A DNA stretch of 6,420 bases from DATFLK01 sp035267815 (GTDB lineage: Bacteria > Pseudomonadota > Zetaproteobacteria > Mariprofundales > Mariprofundaceae), in assembly GCA_035267815.1 (NCBI GenBank), contig DATFLK010000180.1:1-6420 (forward strand), written 5' to 3'. Below, piece after piece: positions 1-6,221 of the stretch; within the stretch, counting starts at the first letter, position 1; each line of letters begins with the position of its first letter. The translations under genes and the position numbers were made by a program. The notes under the pieces were generated by a model. That model was not told where the DNA came from. It searched no databases and worked only from the letters and a program-made list of their open reading frames with translations.

Positions 1-267
1 CATCGCCTCGACCTCCCGACAGTCGGGAAAGAGCACCTGGATCCGCATGCCGTAATGCGCCTCGATCTCGGCAATGGCATCGTAGGTCGCCTGCGGAAGC
101 CGGCCCGTATCGAGCGTCATGACCGGAATCTCCAGCCGATGGCGGGCAATGAGATCGATCAGGACCGATCCCTCCATACCCAGGCTGCAGGAGTAAGCCA
201 GCTTGTCTCCATGACGTGCCTTAGCCTCACGCAACAACGTCAGGGCGCTCTCAATCTTCTCTTTCAC
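1..267 (-). CDS. cysH: APS/PAPS reductase, N-terminal part (runs off the window)
   Basis: This is the first 89 codons of an assimilatory adenylyl-sulfate or phosphoadenylyl-sulfate reductase, which reduces activated sulfate to sulfite in the cytoplasm using thioredoxin or glutaredoxin. I translated it by hand. Residues 25-36 read YSCSLGMEGSVL, the modified P-loop of the PP-loop/adenine nucleotide alpha-hydrolase fold. Residues 51-57 read TLDTGRL, followed by a TYDAI stretch resembling the family's PETY segment. The LDTGRL form resembles APS reductases such as the Pseudomonas enzyme more than E. coli-type PAPS reductase. However, the cysteines that separate [4Fe-4S] APS reductases from PAPS reductases lie in the missing C-terminal part, so the substrate is open. 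The start is GTG at 267, chosen because GGAG lies 7 nt upstream and the codon overlaps the permease stop as GTGA. The frame is also open further upstream, so a longer N-terminus is possible but less likely. Confidence 0.88.
   Translation of the reverse strand, partial: MKEKIESALTLLREAKARHGDKLAYSCSLGMEGSVLIDLIARHRLEIPVMTLDTGRLPQATYDAIAEIEAHYGMRIQVLFPDCREVEAM
264..267 (-). promoter_or_regulatory. GTGA stop/start overlap coupling permease and cysH
   Basis: Read on the minus strand, the four bases are GTGA: the cysH GTG start and the permease TGA stop share two bases. Such overlaps usually allow a ribosome finishing the first gene to start the second. The GGAG at 275-278, inside the permease's last codons, is well placed (7 nt) to act as the ribosome binding site for cysH. 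Confidence 0.75.
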
Positions 268-1691
268 AATCCGACTCCAATATTCAAATATGGCCACCAG
301 TAGCGGCTCACCAGCGCAAACAGCAGGAGAGCCGCGCCCATCAGCAGAGCGCCCAGTCGTATCATCCGTCCCAAGTGCACATAACCGGTGCCGAACACCA
401 TCGCGTTGGCCGGCGTTCCCATCGGCAGCATAAACGCAAAACCGGAGACGATACCCACGCCGAGCGCCGTCAGGACCGGGCTGACATGGGCCGTGCCCGC
501 CATCGATATGGCGATCGGCAACACGATCGCCACGGCGGCGGAATTGCTGATCGCCTCGGTCAGCAGGATCGTCAGAAGACCCAGCACTACCAGCAGCATC
601 CAGCCGGAGAGGGAACCGGGCCAGAGCATGGTGGCGAGCCAAGCCGCAGCACCGCTCTTCTCCAGCGCCTTAGCCACCGCGATCGCACCGCCGTACATCA
701 ACACCACGCCCCAGTCGACATGCGACTGGATGTCGCGCCATGCCACGATACGCAGTGCGAACATCGCCACGACGCTGAGCAGTGCCACCGCCGCCAGCCC
801 CATCGACTCGCCCAGCCAGATCCAGGCCGCCATGGTCAGTAGCATCAGCACCGCCATCATTGCTCCGGAGAGGCTCAACTGGCCAAGTTCAAGCCGGCGT
901 TCCTCGATACGTGCCCGGGCGCCATGCATATCGACCGAACCGACCGGCGTCGCCACCAGCAGAAGCAACCCGGCGACCACCAGCATGCCGACCACCAGCG
1001 GTGCCGCCGCGACCGTCCACTCCCCGAACGAAAAGGCATGTCCGGTCATCTCGTCCACGATGGCCATGGCCAACGGACCGCGAGCTCCGCCCAGCAGGGT
1101 CATGACGCCACCGATGATCGCACCCCACGCCAGTGCCATGAAGATCGAGGCCGCAAACGCATCCCCCTTCGGCAGGTCGAGCCCACGCACAATGGCCCAG
1201 ACAATCGGCAACAGCACCGCCGCCACGGCGTGCTCAGGCATGAAGAAGGACATCACCGCCGGCAACAGCAACATGCTCAGCAGCAACCGCCGCGGACTGT
1301 CGCCAAAACGGCGGAACACCGCCAGCGCCAGGTGCTCGGAGAGCCCCGACTTCATAATGCCTGCCGCCAGAATGAAGGCGCCCAGGATGAAGAAAACCGC
1401 CTGATTTCCGAACAGGGCATACACATTACTGGCCGGCAACACCCCCAGTGACGGCAGCAGTGCCAGCCCAAGAATGGAGGTCACCGGCAGCGGCAGAAGC
1501 TGTGTCACCCACAACACCAGACAGAGCAGGAAGACCAGAAGCGCCTGCCAACCCTGGAAGCTCAATCCCGCAGGCACCTGCCAGTGGAGCGCCCAGTTGA
1601 AAAGCAACACCAGCAGGGCCAGGGCGACAAAGGGAAAACCCTTTCGCGCCAGCAACACATGCAGCGGGCGCTGGTCGATGATCACGGCCAT
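264..1691 (-). CDS. SLC13/DASS-family anion permease, probable sulfate transporter
   Basis: This is a 475-residue, very hydrophobic inner-membrane protein with roughly 11-13 predicted membrane segments and a charged cytosolic-type loop near residues 250-272 (ARIEERRLE). It belongs to the SLC13/DASS (CitT-like) superfamily, whose members move dicarboxylates, sulfate or related anions, usually with sodium. The second half carries the family motifs: SNS at 382-384 (normally SNT) and LPMGTPANAMVFGTGY around 422-436. The first-half counterparts are changed: the usual SNT reads PEH at 152-154, and the usual GTPPN reads GGARG at 201-205. Its place between a sulfite reductase and cysH argues for sulfate, or another sulfur oxyanion, as substrate; this is inference from context. 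The ATG start follows the radical SAM stop by 9 nt, and the only SD-like sequence (AGGG, 7 nt away) overlaps that TAG stop. The gene ends by overlapping cysH by 4 nt. Confidence 0.88.
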   Translation of the reverse strand: MAVIIDQRPLHVLLARKGFPFVALALLVLLFNWALHWQVPAGLSFQGWQALLVFLLCLVLWVTQLLPLPVTSILGLALLPSLGVLPASNVYALFGNQAVFFILGAFILAAGIMKSGLSEHLALAVFRRFGDSPRRLLLSMLLLPAVMSFFMPEHAVAAVLLPIVWAIVRGLDLPKGDAFAASIFMALAWGAIIGGVMTLLGGARGPLAMAIVDEMTGHAFSFGEWTVAAAPLVVGMLVVAGLLLLVATPVGSVDMHGARARIEERRLELGQLSLSGAMMAVLMLLTMAAWIWLGESMGLAAVALLSVVAMFALRIVAWRDIQSHVDWGVVLMYGGAIAVAKALEKSGAAAWLATMLWPGSLSGWMLLVVLGLLTILLTEAISNSAAVAIVLPIAISMAGTAHVSPVLTALGVGIVSGFAFMLPMGTPANAMVFGTGYVHLGRMIRLGALLMGAALLLFALVSRYWWPYLNIGVGL

Positions 1692-1700
1692 CGGTAGACC

Positions 1701-2933
1701 CTATTTATCCGACGGGGTGTCGACATGCTGGACCCGAAGTGTTCGGTGCAGCTTGTCCATCCAGCCTGCCAGCCGGCGCCCGGCGCCGGAGACCTCCCAG
1801 CGTCTGGCCCGTTCGCGCAGGCTGACGCTTTTGCCGACCAGCACACGCGTCTCCATCGGTGTCATCACCCGGCCCATATCACGCAGACGATGCGTCGGCA
1901 ATCCCGACGCCTCCAGTAACCTATACTGCTCCAGCAACGCCTGCTCGACATCGTCGAGGCTCGGCAGCGGCCTCTCCCCCAGCGGGGTCCCCGGTAACGG
2001 ACGGAACGGGACCAGAAGCGGTACGATCTTGTGCGACACCAGCGCCTCCATACCGGCCACGGTCGAGGTCAGCGGCTCGAGGCCGACGATCAGATGGCTG
2101 ACCACTGCCCCGCTGCGAAATACCTGCCGGGCATGCGACAGCGCCTCCCAAATCGCCGCCTGGCCACCGTGCTCCGCCTTGCCTGGACAGATGTCGGAGA
2201 AGGCCTGCGCATCGTGCACCTCGAGATTGCACACGAAGATATCCAGCCCGGAGGCGTAGAGTTCGTCCACCACGGAGAGGTCAAGCGGCGCCACTGTCTC
2301 CAGCGCAATCTGACGGTGTCCCAGATGCCGGCGCAGCAGGGCGATCAGCGGCACAAGGCGCCCCAGGCCGGCGTCATCGCCGGGCGCATAGCCGTTGTAG
2401 AGATAGACGGTATCAATATCGCGCTCCTCGAGCGCGGCACGCACCACCTCCACCAGCTCCAGCGGATCGCGCAACGGCGGCTCTTCCTCGTTCAACACCG
2501 AGTCGTACTGGCAGTACCGGCAGGCCGTATCCTCCCGGGCGAAGAACCCGCAACCCATCGACGGATGCAGCATCAACAGCTTGTCGTGAAGCGCTGCGAA
2601 ACTCCCCATACGGGCGCCGCTGCGGGTGGTCCGGCGATAGAACGAGGGCGCCTTGACCAGCTCCACCACCTGCTCCTCTCCACCGCACTCGAGCAGGTAG
2701 GTGTTATCCGCTTTTTCGCGTAGTGCGAAAGGGCTTCGGGCCGTATAGGGCTGGGCGATCGGCACCGATGCAAACTGGCCGCTCGGCAGACGGATATCGA
2801 CGACAGCCTCCACGGCATTGGTCTGCGAAACGTATTTCGACGGCTGTGCAAAGCCATCGGGCAACGCCACCCCGCGGCTGACCAATGCCAGCTTGGTCCG
2901 ACCGGGATTCGCAAACGGGTGGAGATCGCTCAT
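1701..2933 (-). CDS. Radical SAM protein of unknown function, CX9CX2C type
   Basis: This is a 410-residue cytoplasmic protein with a radical SAM core. C128, C138 and C141 form a C-X9-C-X2-C cluster motif in place of the common C-X3-C-X2-C. After it come barrel-like elements: YLYNGYAPG at 177-185, where a SAM-binding GGE-type strand is expected; ETVAPLDL at 212-219; NLEVHD at 236-241; LIVGLEP at 281-287; and PFRPLPGTPLG at 309-319. The last two resemble segments in BioB/HydE-like radical SAM enzymes. About 120 residues precede the cluster and have no domain I recognise. No second cysteine cluster is evident: C83, C235 and C249 are isolated. The reaction is unknown. The gene lies 7 nt after the sulfite reductase and 9 nt before the permease, so a role in sulfur assimilation is likely, but only from context. 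I start at ATG 2933 because a longer in-frame opening would overlap the reductase and adds an Arg-rich stretch. There is no strong SD, which suggests translational coupling. Confidence 0.85.
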   Translation of the reverse strand: MSDLHPFANPGRTKLALVSRGVALPDGFAQPSKYVSQTNAVEAVVDIRLPSGQFASVPIAQPYTARSPFALREKADNTYLLECGGEEQVVELVKAPSFYRRTTRSGARMGSFAALHDKLLMLHPSMGCGFFAREDTACRYCQYDSVLNEEEPPLRDPLELVEVVRAALEERDIDTVYLYNGYAPGDDAGLGRLVPLIALLRRHLGHRQIALETVAPLDLSVVDELYASGLDIFVCNLEVHDAQAFSDICPGKAEHGGQAAIWEALSHARQVFRSGAVVSHLIVGLEPLTSTVAGMEALVSHKIVPLLVPFRPLPGTPLGERPLPSLDDVEQALLEQYRLLEASGLPTHRLRDMGRVMTPMETRVLVGKSVSLRERARRWEVSGAGRRLAGWMDKLHRTLRVQHVDTPSDK

Positions 2934-2940
2934 CGGCAGT

Positions 2941-5304
2941 CTATGCTGCCTTCTCCACGACGATCTTCCACTGCGCATCAGAGATACGCTCCTGGGCCAG
3001 TACCTTCTGCCCCTGCTCCTCCAGCGAACGCGGCACGTTCTCGATCGGAGCACCGTCGTCGAGGATCACCGAAAGCTGCGCCCCCGTTGGCAGAGTCTCC
3101 AGCTTCAGCTTGGTCTTGACGAAATTCATCGGGCAGGCGACACCGGAGAGATCGAGCTCCGATGCCTTCGCATCGTCGCCCTGTGCCGTGGAGGCAGGCT
3201 CATTCTGTGCCGTTTCCGTCACGGCAGCGCCCTCTTCCGGCACCGCGGCGAAACGCTTCTCCGCCAGATCGATCCAGCCGGACACGGCATCGCGCAGATG
3301 CGTCACACCCGGTGCGGGATCGCCCAAGTCGATGTTCATCAATGCCTGCTGCACCTTGTTGAATCCATCCAGCGTCTCCGCATCGGAGCTGCCTGTCAGA
3401 TGGCCCATCAGCAATCCGAACACCTCGGCATCATGCTCCGGCGCCTCGCCGAAAGGCACCAGGAACGCCCGTGCTGTCGAGAAGGCAGCGCGACGCAAGC
3501 ACATCGAGGCCTCGGCCCAGAACATCGCATCGATGTGGGCCCGGGCCAGCAGCAGCTCGTACTCCGCTTCCGAGAGCAATGCATCGGTCATCGAGAGCAC
3601 TGCACCGGCACATTCACCTTTCTTGTTCCCCTTGGTCGAGAAGGCCTCGTTCTCGCTCCAGTCGTAGACTAGGCCATCAATTTCGCCCTCGTCGGCAGCA
3701 AACGGCGCCAAGATCGCGTTGATTCCCTCTTTCCCGAGCCTAGAAGCCCAGTCGTGCACGCTCTCACTATCCTGCCGCTGCGCCTTGTAGGCAGACAGGA
3801 CGGCGATTCCGGCCTCGGGGGCATTCTTCGCCGGCACCGCGTCGGTGGCGAAAGCGAAGTGCTCACCTGCCCTGCCCGAACCACCGACATGCAACTGGTA
3901 GTGCGGTACCGACTGGCCGGCCACCTTCTTGGCCAGACCGTGGAAGCCGAGATCGGCGATGTGATGCCGACCACAGGAGTGCTGACAGCCGGATGCCTTG
4001 ACGCTGATACCGGCCAGCGTGGTGTCCTTCTTCATGTCGGCCATCATCGGCTGCAGTGCCTCGGCCAGCCCTCTTGAGGAGGTGATTCCCAGTCGGCAGG
4101 TCTCGGTGCCCGGGCAAGCGACGATATCGGCAATACCGCGTGCATGCTCGGTGTGCAGCCCGGCCGCCTTCAGCGCGTCCAGCACATCGACCACCTTGTC
4201 AGACGGTACATCGGCGATGACAACGCCCTGTTCGGCGGTGACACGGAGACTGTCGGTGCCGCCATTGCGGGCGGCTTCGGCCACGGCATGGCACTGCGAG
4301 GGCGTCAGGTCGCCACGGAACAGATTGATCAGCACCGCCTGCCGGCCGTCATGCTGGTCGATGACACCGATGGCCGAGTGCGGCAACTCCGCGGACGGCG
4401 TACGCCAGTTCGCCTCGGGGAAACCGGTATCGTCCGCGTGCGTCTTCTCGATGACAGCGCGCTGCTTGCGATACTCCTCGATGAAGCCCTCCTCGCCCAG
4501 CTTCAACATCACGTACTTCATGCGTGCACGGGCACGACGCTTGCGATCGGAGTACTTGAAATGGATACGCATCAAGGCCTCACCCACCACGAACAGCTCG
4601 CGCTCCTCGATAAACGACTCGAGCTGGATGGCCGAGGCCGGCTGGCTGGAGAGCCCGCCGGCGGCCCATACCTCGAAACCCTGCTTGCCATCCTGCGTCT
4701 TGGCGATGAAGCCGATGTCGTGCATGCCGGAGAGCGAGCAGTCGGTGGCACAACCGGAGAAGGTCACCTTGAATTTGCGCGGGAACTGCTGCGCCAGCGG
4801 GTGACGCAGGAAATACTCGGCGAAGCGGCGTGCATGTACGGAGACATCGGCATGCTCGGCCGGACAGACACCTGCCAAAAAGCATGAGGTGACGTTGCGC
4901 ACCGTATTGCCGCACGCCTCGCGCGTCGTCAGACCGGCCGCATCCAGCTTGCGCAGGAATGCCGCCGTATCCTCCAGCTTGACGAAGTTGGCCTGGATAT
5001 CCTGACGGGTCGTGACGTGTGCGAACTTCGGCGGATGCTCGGAGAGCGTACCGTCGGTCGGCAGCTGGCCGGCATGGGCCTCGACACAATCGCCGATCAC
5101 ATCCAACTGATCCGGTGTCAGACTGCCACCCGGCAGCTTGACGCGAATCATCTGCACGCCCTCCTGACGCTGGCCGTAGACCCCCATCTGCAGGCGGAAC
5201 GGCGTGAAGCGCTCCTCCGGCATGCGGCCATCCAGGAATGCCTTCAGACCGGCCTCGTACTCGTCGACGTCCGCGGTTCTGGCGAATGAAAACTCGGTTA
5301 CCAT
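2941..5304 (-). CDS. Siroheme sulfite/nitrite reductase fused to helical and TusA-like domains
   Basis: This 787-residue protein has three parts. Residues 1 to about 540 are a siroheme-[4Fe-4S] sulfite/nitrite reductase, which reduces sulfite to sulfide with six electrons. The cluster/siroheme ligands are intact: C397-X5-C403 and C440-X3-C444. Anion- and siroheme-contacting basic residues are also recognisable: R54/K56 in the RVKLPGG segment, R100, R136 in TVRNV, and K177/K179 in PRKFK. Residues about 560-690 form an all-helical domain. After an Ala/Glu/Thr-rich linker (about 688-714), residues 716-787 form a TusA-like sulfurtransferase domain with C724 in a CPMN motif. The sulfur-assimilation neighbours favour sulfite over nitrite as substrate. 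No CysJ is nearby, so ferredoxin or another donor is likely. The start at ATG 5304 is supported by GGAGAG 6 nt upstream; a 14-residue upstream extension would overlap moeB and is rejected. Confidence 0.92.
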   Translation of the reverse strand: MVTEFSFARTADVDEYEAGLKAFLDGRMPEERFTPFRLQMGVYGQRQEGVQMIRVKLPGGSLTPDQLDVIGDCVEAHAGQLPTDGTLSEHPPKFAHVTTRQDIQANFVKLEDTAAFLRKLDAAGLTTREACGNTVRNVTSCFLAGVCPAEHADVSVHARRFAEYFLRHPLAQQFPRKFKVTFSGCATDCSLSGMHDIGFIAKTQDGKQGFEVWAAGGLSSQPASAIQLESFIEERELFVVGEALMRIHFKYSDRKRRARARMKYVMLKLGEEGFIEEYRKQRAVIEKTHADDTGFPEANWRTPSAELPHSAIGVIDQHDGRQAVLINLFRGDLTPSQCHAVAEAARNGGTDSLRVTAEQGVVIADVPSDKVVDVLDALKAAGLHTEHARGIADIVACPGTETCRLGITSSRGLAEALQPMMADMKKDTTLAGISVKASGCQHSCGRHHIADLGFHGLAKKVAGQSVPHYQLHVGGSGRAGEHFAFATDAVPAKNAPEAGIAVLSAYKAQRQDSESVHDWASRLGKEGINAILAPFAADEGEIDGLVYDWSENEAFSTKGNKKGECAGAVLSMTDALLSEAEYELLLARAHIDAMFWAEASMCLRRAAFSTARAFLVPFGEAPEHDAEVFGLLMGHLTGSSDAETLDGFNKVQQALMNIDLGDPAPGVTHLRDAVSGWIDLAEKRFAAVPEEGAAVTETAQNEPASTAQGDDAKASELDLSGVACPMNFVKTKLKLETLPTGAQLSVILDDGAPIENVPRSLEEQGQKVLAQERISDAQWKIVVEKAA
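2944..3159 (-). other. TusA-like sulfurtransferase domain of the reductase
   Basis: Residues 716-787 of the reductase match the small two-layer alpha/beta TusA/SirA fold: LDLSGVACPMNFVKTKL, then a strand ending in a DDG turn, then IENVPRSLEEQG and a final strand. TusA proteins carry a persulfide on the cysteine of a CPxP motif. Here C724 is kept but the second proline is Asn (CPMN). The domain could receive sulfur directly from the reductase active site in the same chain. That relay is inference. Confidence 0.85.
3235..3627 (-). other. Helical middle domain of the reductase, HEPN-like at best
   Basis: Residues about 560-690 of the reductase read as a bundle of amphipathic helices with regularly spaced Ala and Leu. 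Examples are LLLARAHIDAMFWAEASM and LRRAAFSTARAFL, then VFGLLMGHL and VSGWIDLAEKRF. This pattern resembles HEPN-type bundles, but I cannot confirm a family and see no catalytic motif. It sits between the reductase core and the TusA domain, so it may be a spacer, a docking site or a dimerisation element. Confidence 0.5.
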
Positions 5305-5310
5305 AATGCT

Positions 5311-5316
5311 CTCTCC
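5311..5316 (-). promoter_or_regulatory. Ribosome binding site of the sulfite reductase
   Basis: The minus strand reads GGAGAG here, 6 nt before ATG 5304. It lies in the 19-nt gap after the moeB stop codon. It decides the start against the longer open frame that begins at 5346. Confidence 0.75.
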
Positions 5317-5323
5317 GTTGCCT

Positions 5324-6142
5324 TCAGTGTCCGAACTGCAGGTCACATGCCTGCTCGTAGGTCACCAGATCGGTGATCGTCGGCTTCTCCGAACAGAGCG
5401 GGCAGCCCGGATCCTTGCGCAGGCGCAGCTTCTTCCACTCCATACGCAGTGCATCGAAGGTCATCAGCCGGCCGGAGAGCGAATCACCGATGCCCAGCAG
5501 CTCCTTGATCGCCTCGACCGCCTGGATGGTGCCGACCGCACCGGCCAGCGCACCGAGGATGCCCGCTTCCGAGCAGGAGGGGACGAGGCCGGCCGGCGGC
5601 GGCTCGGGATAAAGGCAGCGGTAGCACGGCCCTTCAGCATCCCGTGTCGGCTTGAAAGTCGCCACCTGTCCCTCGAAACGGAACATCGCACCGGAAACCA
5701 GAGGTTTGTCCTCGAAGAAACAAGCGTCGTTGACCAGGAAACGGGTCGGGAAGTTGTCGCAACCGTCGATGATCAGATCGTAGTCGCGGATGATCTCGCG
5801 GATATTGTCGGCCTCGACACGATAATTGTAGGTCTTGACCTCCACGTCCGGATTGAGTTCGCGGATCGTTTCACGCGCACTCTCTACCTTCGGCATGCCG
5901 ACGCGCCCCTGATGATGAATGATCTGGCGCTGTAGGTTGGACATGTCGACGACATCGGCATCGGCGATGCCGATGGTGCCGACGCCGGCTGCAGCCAGAT
6001 AGTAGGCCACGGGCGAACCGAGCCCGCCGGCGCCGATCATGAACACCTTGGAATTCAGCAGCTTGGCCTGCCCTTCACCGCCCACCTCGGGCAGGATGAT
6101 ATGGCGCGAATAGCGCTCGATCTGTTCTTCGGTAAAATCCAT
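5324..6142 (-). CDS. moeB: MoeB/ThiF-family E1-like sulfur-carrier adenylyltransferase
   Basis: This 272-residue cytoplasmic enzyme belongs to the HesA/MoeB/ThiF family, which adenylates the C-terminal glycine of ubiquitin-like sulfur carriers (MoaD, ThiS, CysO or HcyS types) before sulfur is loaded. Visible features are: the nucleotide-binding GAGGLG at 37-42; DADVVD and NLQRQ at 61-73, containing the conserved arginine; DGCDNFPTR at 126-134; zinc-binding CxxC pairs C173/C176 and C247/C250; and SCSEAG around C190, the conserved family cysteine. The length matches MoeB/ThiF. There is no C-terminal rhodanese domain as in MoeZ/Uba4, so sulfur must come from another protein. Position between cysK and a TusA-fused sulfite reductase suggests a carrier in cysteine or homocysteine synthesis, although a molybdopterin or thiamin role is possible. 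The ATG at 6142 is preferred over the adjacent GTG at 6145 because GAGG lies 7 nt from the ATG but only 4 nt from the GTG. Confidence 0.92.
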   Translation of the reverse strand: MDFTEEQIERYSRHIILPEVGGEGQAKLLNSKVFMIGAGGLGSPVAYYLAAAGVGTIGIADADVVDMSNLQRQIIHHQGRVGMPKVESARETIRELNPDVEVKTYNYRVEADNIREIIRDYDLIIDGCDNFPTRFLVNDACFFEDKPLVSGAMFRFEGQVATFKPTRDAEGPCYRCLYPEPPPAGLVPSCSEAGILGALAGAVGTIQAVEAIKELLGIGDSLSGRLMTFDALRMEWKKLRLRKDPGCPLCSEKPTITDLVTYEQACDLQFGH

Positions 6143-6149
6143 CACGTAA

Positions 6150-6153
6150 CCTC
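6150..6153 (-). promoter_or_regulatory. Ribosome binding site of moeB
   Basis: The minus strand reads GAGG, 7 nt before ATG 6142. This spacing favours the ATG over the in-frame GTG just before it, so the protein most likely begins MDFTEEQ. Confidence 0.6.
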
Positions 6154-6169
6154 GAATCCCTTTCCTAGT

Positions 6170-6184
6170 CCCGCAAGAAACGGG
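6170..6184 (-). repeat. Small inverted repeat upstream of moeB
   Basis: CCCG at 6170-6173 and CGGG at 6181-6184 can pair around a 7-nt loop. The stem is only 4 bp and could be chance in GC-rich DNA. In the transcript it would lie about 28 nt ahead of the moeB start. Confidence 0.25.
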
Positions 6185-6196
6185 CCGTTATCTCTC

Positions 6197-6216
6197 GCGG
6201 GCTACGGAGAGCCCGC
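6197..6216 (-). terminator. GC-rich hairpin between cysK and moeB
   Basis: GCGGGCT (6197-6203) and AGCCCGC (6210-6216) form a perfect 7-bp stem with a 6-nt loop, starting 5 nt after the cysK stop codon. No T-run follows it in the transcribed (minus) direction; the next bases are GAGAGATAACGG. It is therefore not a canonical intrinsic terminator. It may instead protect the 3' end of the cysK message, attenuate read-through, or mark a processing site. The gap shows no convincing sigma-70 promoter for moeB. Confidence 0.35.
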
Positions 6217-6221
6217 CAAAA

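Noticed and set aside
388..1404. Long plus-strand open frame of 338 codons opposite the permease
   Set aside because: Its product is a Ser/Ala/Pro/Arg-rich sequence with no recognisable domain, and it lies antisense to a conserved membrane protein. High-GC coding DNA commonly gives such open antisense frames.
2934..3053. 40-residue N-terminal extension of the radical SAM protein
   Set aside because: It would overlap the reductase's TusA-coding region and is an Arg/Ser/Trp-rich out-of-frame translation. ATG 2933, just after the reductase stop, gives a natural start.
2818..4887. Several plus-strand open frames of 247-284 codons opposite the sulfite reductase
   Set aside because: They are antisense to conserved siroheme-reductase and TusA motifs, overlap each other, show no family features and have no supporting gene context.
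5305..5346. 14-residue N-terminal extension of the sulfite reductase
   Set aside because: It overlaps the moeB 3' end and would leave the good GGAGAG ribosome binding site inside the coding region.
5204..5935. Plus-strand open frame of 243 codons opposite moeB and the reductase start
   Set aside because: It crosses two well-supported minus-strand genes and its translation resembles no known domain.
6143..6221. Sigma-70 promoter for moeB in the cysK-moeB gap
   Set aside because: No paired -35 and -10 boxes of acceptable quality and spacing are visible on the minus strand; the gap is GC-rich and lacks a TATAAT-like box.
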